Source of the DNA: Cognatundibacterium rivi
GTDB lineage: Bacteria > Pseudomonadota > Gammaproteobacteria > Burkholderiales > Burkholderiaceae_D
DNA length: 64,000 nucleotides
Assembly (NCBI RefSeq): GCF_018139565.1
Contig: NZ_JAGSPK010000004.1
Location: 310,001-374,000, forward strand
Reading direction: 5' to 3'
A program made the translations under genes and the position numbers. This document shows, in pieces, positions 45,201 to 52,757 of this stretch (position 1 is the first letter of the stretch; each line of letters opens with the position of its first letter). The notes under the pieces were generated by a model. The model did no database searches. It saw only the letters and a program-made list of their open reading frames with translations, and was not told the DNA's origin.

Positions 45201-45456
45201 CGCCTTAATTCAAAACGAATCGGCAGTGCGCGAGCTTGGCGATAGCAATCTACGTGATTTAGCAAAACACGTTACCGAACAACTACGCGCTTCAACCACA
45301 GTCGACTGGCAAGTACGCGACAGTGTACGCGCCAAGCTACGCAATCTAGTCCGCCGCGCACTCAGAAAATGGAAGTACCCACCAGACAAAGCAGACGAAG
45401 CAATCGAGCTGTGCTTGAAGCAGGCCGAGGTGTTGAGTCATGGGTGGAGTAGTTAG
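42274..45456 (+). CDS. hsdR: Type I restriction endonuclease subunit HsdR
   Basis: The 1060-residue protein starts at ATG 42274 inside the stop of the preceding gene (ATGATCACTGA). The N-terminal PD-(D/E)XK nuclease is visible as RRPDVLVFINGIPLAVLELKN near residues 145-165. The SF2 motor follows: Walker A in WHTQGSGKSISM (about 320), TVVVTDRNDLDGQL-like motif, the DEAH box in SDEAHRSQYG (about 428), TGTP in IGFTGTPID, and motif VI-like MQAIARVNRVF. The C-terminal 330 residues are helical and contact the HsdMS core. It translocates DNA and cuts unmethylated invading DNA. It appears intact, last gene of the operon. Confidence 0.95.
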   Translation: MITEEQLEQLCLNWFQEIGYDYVCGYDIAPDGVSPERADYRQIILPARLFSALQKINPQIPVATLEQVALHIAKPETPILIKNNKAFHQLLLEGVKVEFKSQEVDANGNAESKIDYVQLIDFANVRNNEFLVVNQYSLAGSKGNRRPDVLVFINGIPLAVLELKNPADQNADIWQAFQQIQTYKEEIPDLFIFNEAVVVSDGLIARVGSLTSNKERFLPWRTVANEHDKPLFEFHLETLVKGFFKPDLFLDYIRYFILFEQDDDNIIKKIAGYHQFHAVREAVRATVIAAQRPDGRSIAQPRANYANEVVAGSGKAGVVWHTQGSGKSISMLCYAAKLLAQPEMNNPTIVVVTDRNDLDGQLYNTFCMAQEALKQTPVQAGDRDDLRELLSSRQAGGIIFTTVQKFALLGEESAHPVLSTRHNIVVVSDEAHRSQYGDKAKFNTKTGQYTFGYSRHMHDALPEASFIGFTGTPIDSADKDTKAVFGDYVSIYDIQDAVDDGATVPIYYESRLAKLDINQNEIETLNEEVDEVIEDEEDVATRESTKSQWAALEKLVGSEPRMQQVGKDLVAHFESRIASMPGKAMIVCMSREICVDMYDAIVAIKPEWHDADPTKGAIKIVMTGTASDKSKLQPHIYNKDTKKLFEKRFKDVNDPLQLVIVCDMWLTGFDAPNCHTMYIDKPMKGHNLMQAIARVNRVFKDKPGGLVVDYIGIASELKKALSTYTNSQGKGKPTHDTHEAYAILLEKMEVVHAMFHGFDYSQFETKALQLLPGAMNHLLGLKGANGELDGKKRFLDVMAALSKAYTLCSTLDEVNPIKKEIAFLSAVKHAITKFTTIDKRRTDEERNSALKQIIDNAIIADGVDDIFKMVGLDKPNIGLLSPEFLDDVANLPQKNLAVELLEKLLRDEVKARMKTDVVSEKKYSDRILETLRKYHNRAIETAQVVEEMIQMAKDMALDAEQAAKLGLNADEIAFYRALIQNESAVRELGDSNLRDLAKHVTEQLRASTTVDWQVRDSVRAKLRNLVRRALRKWKYPPDKADEAIELCLKQAEVLSHGWSS

Positions 45457-45914
45457 TATGTGTGAAGTGTAATTTACATTGCGCTCTGAGAAAGCTTTGG
45501 AGCGGACAGTGTGTTTTGAATCTTATGTAAATTTTAGGTAGTATTAGCTTACTCATCTTTAATGGACGGAATGAGGTGATTAAATCGACTTCATGTCTAT
45601 TTGACGGACAAGAAATTCAAATTTCAGATGTCTTAAACTTGAGAGCAGCTAAAAAGATGGCCTGTGCGACGATGTGCTCCTGACAGTGTAGTTTGCAGTG
45701 AATGCACTGATTCAGTCTTAAGTCTTTGAGTATTCAGCCACATTCCTGCGCTAGCGATAAGTTTCCCTCTTGATAAAACAATCTTTGCGTAGTTCGATGA
45801 ATTGTCTGGGGTAGTTCTATTGATGTATATCATGCGCAATCTCGCGCCATTAAAATCGTCTGTGCAGTATTGAGAATTTTGCCGTGAAGCTATCTGGAAA
45901 AAAGGAGATGAGCG
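45457..45914. other. 458-nt gene-free stretch after the restriction operon
   Basis: AT-rich compared with the flanks, with no frame that has both a start signal and normal protein composition. I found no tRNA remnant, inverted terminal repeat or clear terminator. It probably holds the 3' end of the hsdR transcript and the promoter of the chemoreceptor gene; AAAGGAG (45900-45906) is the latter's ribosome-binding site. Confidence 0.5.
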
Positions 45915-47516
45915 ATGCACGCATTTGCGAATTTAAAGATAGGCGTTCGTTTATCGATTGGTTTTGGTATTTTGATTTTAATGACACTGGGCATGGGTGG
46001 CACGGGGCTGCAACGTTTTGCGGAAGTGAATACCGTAAATAGCAGAATCATTGAAAAGGATTGGGTAAAAGCCGAAGCGGCGAATGTTATTAACGCCACT
46101 ACCCGTGCCAATGCGCGGAATACGATGGAGTTACTGATTGCGGATGACGCCACTCAGGCGAGCAGAGTTAAGCAATCGATTGAGTCGAATAAACAGATCA
46201 TCAGTGCGGCGTTAGACACTCTGAAACAGCTGATTTATTTACCCGAAGGTCAGGCACTACTGGCGACATTGACCGAACGGCGGACAGCGTATGTCGCTTC
46301 GTTTTCAAAAGTGCTGAAACAGATAGATGCAGGGGACAAAACCGGTGCAATTCAGACGATGAACAGCGAGACATTACCGGCCTTGGATGCATTGCAAGAA
46401 CCCATCGTTGCTCTGACAAATTTACAGAAAAAAATTGTCGTCAACAGTAGTGCAGAAGTACGGGATCGTATTGCCTCGGCCACAGCATTGCTGATCGTGC
46501 TGACGGTTGCAGGTTTATTCGTTGGTGTCGGGTTGACCTGGTTTATTTCTCGCTCGATTACGCGACCGCTCAGTGAGGCTGTGCATATTGCCCGTACCGT
46601 CGCTTCAGGTGATTTGACGACAAAAGCGCAGATCACCACAAAAGATGAGTGTGGTCAGTTATTGCAATCCATGCAGGAAATGAACGACAGCCTTGTACGC
46701 ATCGTAAATCAGGTGCGTGGCGGTGCCGATCTGATGGCTGCCGCAACGCATGAAATTGCAGACGGCAATATGGAGCTTTCTTCTCGTACCGAAGAGCAAG
46801 CCAGTGCGCTTGAGCAAACTGCAGCCTCGATGGAGCAACTGGCGTCTGCGGTGAGAGATAACTTTGAATCAGGCATGCATGCCAACCGGCTTGCCGAATC
46901 AGCGGCTCAGGTAGCTGCCAAAGGTGGTGCTGTCGTCGGTGAAGTCGTGCAGACGATGGAGGCCATCAATATTTCCTCGCGCAAGATTGCGGACATTATT
47001 GGTGTTATTGATGGTATCGCTTTTCAAACCAACATACTGGCGCTCAACGCGGCAGTTGAGGCGGCTCGTGCGGGAGAGCAGGGGCGGGGCTTTGCTGTTG
47101 TGGCATCCGAGGTTCGTTCACTTGCCGGGCGCTCTGCGAACGCAGCGAAGGAAATCAAAACGCTGATTTCTGACTCAGTAGGTAATGTGACTGATGGTTG
47201 TCGGCTGGTGGAACAGGCGGGCAGCACTATGGATGAGATCGTAGTGCATGTGCGTCGTGTGGCGGATCTGATGGGAGAAATTACGACCGCAAGTAAAGAG
47301 CAGACGACTGGCATTGAACAGGTGAATCAGGCTGTCGCACAAATGGATACGGTAACGCAGCAAAATGCCGCATTAGTAGAAGAAGCTGCAGCCGCAACCC
47401 AGTCTCTGGATCATCAGGCAAACTCTTTGGTACACGCTGTCAGTATTTTCAAGTTGGGGATGCCACATTCATCCATTGGTTTCTCACGTGCCTCACCTGT
47501 GTTACTCAACGTTTAA
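45915..47516 (+). CDS. Methyl-accepting chemotaxis protein
   Basis: The 533-residue receptor starts at ATG 45915 behind a strong AAGGAG. A first membrane helix (about 10-30) and a second (about 190-212) enclose a periplasmic four-helix-bundle sensor of about 160 residues. A HAMP domain (about 212-265) and the signalling domain follow, with the highly conserved hairpin tip IDGIAFQTNILALNAAVEAA at about 370-390 and flanking methylation helices (ELSSRTEEQASALEQTAASM). The class is typical of betaproteobacterial Tsr-like receptors; the ligand is unknown. No CheW-binding C-terminal NWETF pentapeptide is seen. The hemerythrin gene follows after 13 nt. Confidence 0.92.
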   Translation: MHAFANLKIGVRLSIGFGILILMTLGMGGTGLQRFAEVNTVNSRIIEKDWVKAEAANVINATTRANARNTMELLIADDATQASRVKQSIESNKQIISAALDTLKQLIYLPEGQALLATLTERRTAYVASFSKVLKQIDAGDKTGAIQTMNSETLPALDALQEPIVALTNLQKKIVVNSSAEVRDRIASATALLIVLTVAGLFVGVGLTWFISRSITRPLSEAVHIARTVASGDLTTKAQITTKDECGQLLQSMQEMNDSLVRIVNQVRGGADLMAAATHEIADGNMELSSRTEEQASALEQTAASMEQLASAVRDNFESGMHANRLAESAAQVAAKGGAVVGEVVQTMEAINISSRKIADIIGVIDGIAFQTNILALNAAVEAARAGEQGRGFAVVASEVRSLAGRSANAAKEIKTLISDSVGNVTDGCRLVEQAGSTMDEIVVHVRRVADLMGEITTASKEQTTGIEQVNQAVAQMDTVTQQNAALVEEAAAATQSLDHQANSLVHAVSIFKLGMPHSSIGFSRASPVLLNV

Positions 47517-47529
47517 TCTGGATACGGAT

Positions 47530-47928
47530 ATGGCATATTTTGAGTGGGCCGACGATATGGTGATCGATAACGGGCCTATTGATGACGATCACAAAAAATT
47601 AGTCAATCTGGTTAATGAGTTGCATACGGCAACCAGCGTCGGGCGTGGCCAGGAGGTCATTGAGGCAATCATGACTGAACTGATCACCTACACAAAAGAT
47701 CATCTTCATCGTGAAGAGCAAGTGATGGCGGCACTGAAGTTTCCAAATCTGGAGCGGCACAAGGCGGGGCATCATCAATTTACGGAACGACTGAATAAAT
47801 TACAGAGTCAGTATGAAGCCGGTAGTATTACCGTAGCGTCGCAGCTTTCATCAGTTTTACGGGATTGGTTATCTTTGCATATCCGCCGTTCCGATAAAGA
47901 AATTAAAGTATATCTGCGAAAGAAGTGA
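47530..47928 (+). CDS. Bacteriohemerythrin
   Basis: ATG 47530 gives 132 residues, the standard length. The di-iron ligands are all in place: His in DDDHKKLVNLVNEL, HLHREEQVM with His and Glu, HKAGHHQF with two His, and LSLHIRRSDKEI with His and Asp. The protein binds O2 reversibly in the cytoplasm and can act as an oxygen store or sensor partner. Its closeness to the chemoreceptor gene (13 nt) suggests one transcript and a possible link of O2 binding to taxis, which is inference. Confidence 0.92.
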   Translation: MAYFEWADDMVIDNGPIDDDHKKLVNLVNELHTATSVGRGQEVIEAIMTELITYTKDHLHREEQVMAALKFPNLERHKAGHHQFTERLNKLQSQYEAGSITVASQLSSVLRDWLSLHIRRSDKEIKVYLRKK

Positions 47929-47953
47929 CAGCTTTCGCCAGCATTTCATCAAT

Positions 47954-47987
47954 AAAAAAGCCCTGTTCTTATCAACAGGGCTTTTTT
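47954..47987. terminator. Bidirectional terminator between bacteriohemerythrin and sbp
   Basis: A perfect 14-bp stem (47954-47967 with 47974-47987), 6-nt loop, A6 on one side and T6 on the other, placed between convergent genes. Confidence 0.9.
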
Positions 47988-48004
47988 AACATATCGTGTT
48001 TTAT

Positions 48005-49039
48005 TTATTTTTTCGCTTGATACAGTTTGTCGAACTCAGCGCCATCATCAAAATGCTTTTTCTGCACTTGTTTCCAGCCACCGAAAACTTCATCGACGGT
48101 GAAGAGATTGATAGCTTTGAAGTTAGCCGCATATTTTTTTGATGCTGCTTCCGAGCGCGGGCGGAAGAAGTGTTTTGCGGCAATTTCCTGGCCATGTTCG
48201 CTGTACAAAAATTGCAGATACGCCGTTGCTACTTTGCGTGTGCCAAGCTTATCAACAACTTTATCGACAACGGCGACTGGTGATTCTGCGAGTATTGATG
48301 TTTTTGGATAAACGACATCGTAGTTGTCGCCAAACTCCTGTTTGACCAATTGCACTTCATTTTCAAAAGTGACTAAGACGTCACCAATTTCTCTTTGCGT
48401 AAAAGTAGTGGTCGCGCCGCGTCCACCAGCATCCAGTACCGGAACATTTTTAAACAGGCGATCAACCAATTGTCGCGCTTGTGCTTCATTACCACCGTTC
48501 TTAATAACTGAGCCCCATGCCGCAAGATAGGAATAGCGCCCGTTACCGGAAGTCTTGGGGTTCGGAATGATTACTTTGACGCCCGCTTTACCGAGATCAT
48601 CCCAACTGGCGATGCGTTTTGGATTCCCTTTACGTGTCAGGAATACCATGGTCGAATAAAATGGCGCAGAGTTATTCGGGAATGATTTCGCCCAGTCTTG
48701 CGGAACCAGACCTTTCTCCGCCAGGATATCGATATCATTTGCCTGATTCATCGTGACTACTGATGCAGCCAGACCGTCGATGACGGAGCGTGCCTGCTTG
48801 CTGGAGCCGCCATGGGACTGATTAATCGTAATCGATTCCCCAGATTTTTTTTTCCATTCTGCGATGAACGCCGGATTGACTTCTTTGAATAATTCACGCG
48901 TGACATCATAAGATGCATTTAATAGCGGCTCGGCAGCATGAGCTGTGAGCGAGGGGGCAAGCAGGCTGGCACTAATCAGTGCAACGATGCCGGCAATGCT
49001 TAAGCGACGTTGAGCTTGCAAACCTGAGTTTGTTTTCAT
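48005..49039 (-). CDS. sbp: Periplasmic sulfate-binding protein of an ABC transporter
   Basis: The 344-residue protein starts at ATG 49039 behind GGGAGA. It has a signal peptide ending TAHA-AEP. The mature part carries the Sbp/CysP signatures LLNASYDVTRELF, NQSHGGSSKQARSVIDGL, VIIPNPKTSGNGRYSYLAAWG and LDAGGRGATTTFTQREIGDV. It captures sulfate (or thiosulfate) for a CysTWA importer. No cysT, cysW or cysA is nearby, so it is an orphan binding protein here and must work with a permease encoded elsewhere. Confidence 0.94.
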   Translation of the reverse strand: MKTNSGLQAQRRLSIAGIVALISASLLAPSLTAHAAEPLLNASYDVTRELFKEVNPAFIAEWKKKSGESITINQSHGGSSKQARSVIDGLAASVVTMNQANDIDILAEKGLVPQDWAKSFPNNSAPFYSTMVFLTRKGNPKRIASWDDLGKAGVKVIIPNPKTSGNGRYSYLAAWGSVIKNGGNEAQARQLVDRLFKNVPVLDAGGRGATTTFTQREIGDVLVTFENEVQLVKQEFGDNYDVVYPKTSILAESPVAVVDKVVDKLGTRKVATAYLQFLYSEHGQEIAAKHFFRPRSEAASKKYAANFKAINLFTVDEVFGGWKQVQKKHFDDGAEFDKLYQAKK

Positions 49040-49267
49040 GTGCGATCTCCCAAAGATAAGTTACCGCTATCTTCCATAAATTAAGCATTAAAGGAAACGA
49101 TAGTATTCTTCTTTACTTAGATGAAAAATGCATTTGTCGAATATGAAACAATCATTTTTCTGTATATCGTTGCGTGAAAACAATCTAAGTGATGCACTCG
49201 CCGAACGCGTATTCGCAGATATAATTTTGCTACACTCAATGCCTTGCTTGTATTTTTTACTTACTCT

Positions 49268-50842
49268 ATGAAAACAAATGCTTCTTTCTCTGCAAGCCTG
49301 CTGGTAACTCTGCTGGTGGGTACGTTGGCAGCACCATTGGCTGTCGCACTGGATAAAACGGCGAGTGCTTCTGCGCATGCTGGGCAAGCGGGAGGTATCG
49401 AGTGGCGCAAAGATAATAATGTGGATGCAGCTTTTGCGTTAGCAAAGTCCAGCAATAAACCGTTATTTCTTTACTGGGGAGCGGTCTGGTGCCCGCCCTG
49501 CAATCAGGTAAAGGCGACGATATTCAATCGCCAGGAATTTATTGATAAGTCACGGCATTTTATTCCTGTGTATCTGGATGGTGATAGTCCGGGAGCGCAG
49601 AAATTTGCGGCACAATTTAAAGTGCGGGGTTACCCGACGATGATTTTGTTCAAGCCGGATGGAACTGAAATTACCCGCTTGCCTGGTGAGGTGGATTCTG
49701 AACGCTATCTGCAGGTGCTGACGCTGGCATTGAATACCTCGGCATCGGTGGCGGACTCCTTAAAACTGGCATTAGCGGGAAATAAGTCGCTGAAGCAGGA
49801 TGACTGGAGTCTGTTGGCGGATTACTCATGGGATGATCCTCAGCAAAAGCTGGTGAGCAACAAAGATGTGCCTGTGACGTTATTGCGTTTGTCTGAATTG
49901 AGTCCAGCTGGATTAAATGCAACGCGTCTGTATTTGAAAGCCTTATTTGCGGCTGCCAATGCGAGACCTGGGCAGTCTGTTCCTGCGATTGATAAACAGC
50001 AGGCCACTGAGCGTTTAATCAAGTCACTGGCAGACGCGAAAGTTGCGCGTGACAACCTTGATCTGGTGGCGGGTTCTGCGGCGGAACTGACGGAATTTTT
50101 AACTGTGGCGAAATCTGAGCAGCGCACGAAACTGACTGCAGCATGGAATGTCGCCCTCACTAAGCTCGCTGACGATAACAGCATATCGAAAACAGACAGG
50201 CTGAGCGCTATCATTGCGCAGATCGCGCTGACTAAGCTTGATGGCGCCAAACCATCTGCAGCTTTACAAAAAGATGTGCAAAAACGCGTAACGCAAATAG
50301 AGCAGGGCACCAGTGACGCGTATGAGCGGCAATCGGTGGTCAGTTCCGCTGCCTATGCATTAGGCAACGCAGATTTGCTGGATGCCTCAGATGCTTTGTT
50401 GAAAGCAGAATTAAAACGCTCGCATTCGCCGTATTATTTCATGTCAACCCTGGGCTCGAACGCGAAGAAGCGTGGCGATAAAGTAGGCGCAGTGAACTGG
50501 TATGAGCAGGCGTACAACGCGGCAAAAGGGCCGGCAACCCGCTTACAATGGGGCTCGAATTATGTGGTTGGTCTGATTGATCTGACGCCGACTGATGATG
50601 TGCGCATTGAAAAAGCAGTGTCGGGTGTCTTTGCTGAATTAGCGAAAACAGAAAATGCTTTCTACGAGCGCAATCACGCTTATCTTGAGAAAATGGGTAA
50701 GAAATTAGGTGAGTGGAATAAGGATGGAAAGCATCAGGCGACTTTCCGGAAAGTACATGCGCAGCTGGATAGTATATGTGCAAAGTTACCAGCAAATGAT
50801 GGACAGAAGGCGACTTGTCAGACTGTTCTACCGAAATCCTGA
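49268..50842 (+). CDS. Secreted thioredoxin-like protein with long helical C-terminal region
   Basis: ATG 49268 gives 524 residues with a signal peptide (about 1-28, ending AVA-LD). The thioredoxin domain (about 45-165) has the active site WCPPCNQVK and the cis-proline loop VRGYPTMILFKPDG. The remaining 350 residues are helical, with repeat-like segments such as SAAYALGNADLLDASDALL and DKVGAVNWYEQAYNAAKG, resembling TPR repeats. It is likely a periplasmic thiol-disulfide protein with a helical scaffold. I do not recognise a named family for the whole chain. Divergent from sbp. Confidence 0.8.
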   Translation: MKTNASFSASLLVTLLVGTLAAPLAVALDKTASASAHAGQAGGIEWRKDNNVDAAFALAKSSNKPLFLYWGAVWCPPCNQVKATIFNRQEFIDKSRHFIPVYLDGDSPGAQKFAAQFKVRGYPTMILFKPDGTEITRLPGEVDSERYLQVLTLALNTSASVADSLKLALAGNKSLKQDDWSLLADYSWDDPQQKLVSNKDVPVTLLRLSELSPAGLNATRLYLKALFAAANARPGQSVPAIDKQQATERLIKSLADAKVARDNLDLVAGSAAELTEFLTVAKSEQRTKLTAAWNVALTKLADDNSISKTDRLSAIIAQIALTKLDGAKPSAALQKDVQKRVTQIEQGTSDAYERQSVVSSAAYALGNADLLDASDALLKAELKRSHSPYYFMSTLGSNAKKRGDKVGAVNWYEQAYNAAKGPATRLQWGSNYVVGLIDLTPTDDVRIEKAVSGVFAELAKTENAFYERNHAYLEKMGKKLGEWNKDGKHQATFRKVHAQLDSICAKLPANDGQKATCQTVLPKS

Positions 50843-50858
50843 TTCTCGTTAATCGAGG

Positions 50859-50888
50859 AAAAATGCGGCTGAGGCCGCATTTTTTTTG
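50859..50888 (+). terminator. Terminator after the thioredoxin-like gene
   Basis: A perfect 11-bp stem (50859-50869 with 50874-50884), 4-nt loop and a run of T through 50887. Confidence 0.88.
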
Positions 50889-51043
50889 CCCGGATAATTT
50901 TGAATGAAAATTTCTGAAGTGTCGGCTGCATGCATCGGATTACTTATACGAATTTTTGTATATACAAGTTACTTTATATGATTGGAACGAATTTTGAATC
51001 TTCGATAAAATTCACCATTCGTTATTTATTGGTTTGAGATTCA

Positions 51044-52066
51044 GTGATTCATATTGAACAATTAGAAAAACATTATCAGGTTGGCGGGCGTGAAGTACAT
51101 GCGCTGCGCAACATACATCTCAATGTTCGCAAGGGACAGATTTTCGGCATCATCGGACGCTCAGGCGCAGGCAAGAGTACTTTGCTGAGAGCGTTGAATT
51201 TACTCGAGCGTCCAAGCAGCGGTAAAGTTCTGATCGAAGGTGAAGACATCACCCGGTTTAATTCAGAACAGTTGCACAGCTTGCGGCAACGTATCGGCAT
51301 GGTGTTTCAGCATTTTAATTTGTTGAACGCAAAAACCATTGCTGAGAATATAGATTTTCCTCTCAAGCTCGCCGGCACTTACAGCAAAGATGTACGTCAG
51401 AAGCGCGTTGATGAGTTACTTGAATTGGTCGGACTGAGTGATCAGCGACATAAATTTCCATCGCAATTATCGGGTGGGCAAAAGCAACGGGTAGGTATCG
51501 CCCGTGCGCTGGCAAATTACCCCCATCTCTTGTTATGTGACGAGGCGACGTCGGCGCTTGATCCTGAAACGACGCAGGCAATTCTGCGCTTACTGTCAGA
51601 CATTAATCAGAAACTGGGATTAACGATCGTGCTGATCACGCATGAGATGCAGGTGATACGCACGATCTGCGATCAGGTTGCGGTGATCGATGCGGGCGAG
51701 ATTGTTGAGAGTGGCGATGTTGCCGACGTATTCCTGCATCCACAACATGCGGTAACGCAAAGTCTGGTTGCAGAAAATCAGGCGCTTGATCTCGATCTGT
51801 TGCAGAGAATTCAGTGTCATGAAAACAGTCAGTTGCTGCGCCTGACCTACGTCGGGGCAGCGACGCATGAACCGATACTGAGTCGTATCGCCGCACAGAC
51901 CAAAGCGGATATCACGATTTTGCAGGGAACAATTTCCCGCATCAAGAACACACCGTATGGTCAGTTGCTAGTGGAATTGTCGGGGGCACCGGATCAAATT
52001 GCGGTGGTATTGAATTTGTTGCGCGACCTCGATGTGCGTACAGAAATTATTGAAGGAGCGCACTGA
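51044..52066 (+). CDS. metN: MetN, methionine ABC transporter ATPase
   Basis: Starts with GTG at 51044 (no ATG fits) and encodes 340 residues. ABC motifs are complete: Walker A GRSGAGKST, Q-loop VFQHFN, signature LSGGQKQR, Walker B LLLCDEATSALD and the H-switch ITHEM. The C-terminal 90 residues are the NIL/ACT-like regulatory domain in which internal methionine inhibits transport (family knowledge). It powers D/L-methionine uptake together with MetI and MetQ. The metI start overlaps its stop (TGATG). Confidence 0.94.
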   Translation: MIHIEQLEKHYQVGGREVHALRNIHLNVRKGQIFGIIGRSGAGKSTLLRALNLLERPSSGKVLIEGEDITRFNSEQLHSLRQRIGMVFQHFNLLNAKTIAENIDFPLKLAGTYSKDVRQKRVDELLELVGLSDQRHKFPSQLSGGQKQRVGIARALANYPHLLLCDEATSALDPETTQAILRLLSDINQKLGLTIVLITHEMQVIRTICDQVAVIDAGEIVESGDVADVFLHPQHAVTQSLVAENQALDLDLLQRIQCHENSQLLRLTYVGAATHEPILSRIAAQTKADITILQGTISRIKNTPYGQLLVELSGAPDQIAVVLNLLRDLDVRTEIIEGAH

Positions 52067-52725
52067 TGGATTTTTCAAACATAGACTGGGAAGATATTGC
52101 ACAGGCGACCCTCGATACCTTAACAATGACGGGCTTCTCTTTATTTTTCACCGTGTTGCTGGGCTTACCTCTGGGCGTATTGCTATTCCTGACTGGTAAA
52201 AATCAACTGTTAGAACAACGCGGTATTTATGCGTTGCTGTCGTTTGTCGTCAATATTCTGCGCTCGGTTCCTTTCATCATTTTGCTGATTGTGTTGATCC
52301 CGTTCACTTTGTTGCTGGTCGGGACTTCACTGGGGGTGGCTGGCACGATTCCACCGCTGGTGATCGGAACAACACCATTTTTTGCGCGTCTGGTAGAAAA
52401 CGTTTTGCGCGAAGTGGATTGCGGCATTATCGAAGCTTGTCAGGCGATGGGGGCGAAAACGCATCAGATCATTATTCACGCCTTGCTGCCGGAAGCCTTG
52501 CCCGGCTTGCTGGCAGCGGGAACCGTAACGACTATCGCCTTGGTCTCGTATGCCGCGATGTCGGGTGTGATCGGCGGCGGTGGCCTCGGTGATCTGGCGC
52601 TGCGTTTTGGATATCAACGATTTCAGACCGACGTGATGGTCGTGACGGTCACGATATTGATTGTGCTGGTGCAGTTATTACAATTCTTCGGAGACAAGTT
52701 GGTGTTGCGATTTACCCGTAAGTAA
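52066..52725 (+). CDS. metI: MetI, methionine ABC transporter permease
   Basis: The 219-residue membrane protein has five predicted helices and the permease EAA loop EACQAMGAKTHQIIIHALLPEALPGLLAA, noted as EACQAMGAKTHQII then LLPEALPGL. Opening residues NILRSVPFIILLIVLIPFT are typical for MetI. It forms the translocation channel, dimerising and docking on MetN. It shares one base with the metN stop and metQ follows after 32 nt, giving a compact metNIQ operon. Confidence 0.94.
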   Translation: MDFSNIDWEDIAQATLDTLTMTGFSLFFTVLLGLPLGVLLFLTGKNQLLEQRGIYALLSFVVNILRSVPFIILLIVLIPFTLLLVGTSLGVAGTIPPLVIGTTPFFARLVENVLREVDCGIIEACQAMGAKTHQIIIHALLPEALPGLLAAGTVTTIALVSYAAMSGVIGGGGLGDLALRFGYQRFQTDVMVVTVTILIVLVQLLQFFGDKLVLRFTRK

Positions 52726-52757
52726 TTTCATTTATATAAATTTAAGGATAATAAATT

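Noticed and set aside
45457-45914. A far-side attachment site matching the tRNA-Glu 3' end
   Set aside because: I looked for the T-arm and CCA sequence here and found no copy, and there is no integrase gene, so a tRNA-integrated element cannot be claimed.
45830-45914. A flagellar sigma28 promoter before the chemoreceptor gene
   Set aside because: A TAAA and a GCCG element exist but are 26 nt apart instead of about 15, so the match is not credible.
50889-51043. A SAM riboswitch or MetJ box upstream of metN
   Set aside because: No SAM-riboswitch core and no repeated AGACGTCT-like boxes are visible; a MetR-like TGAA-N5-TTCA site is also not found with correct spacing.
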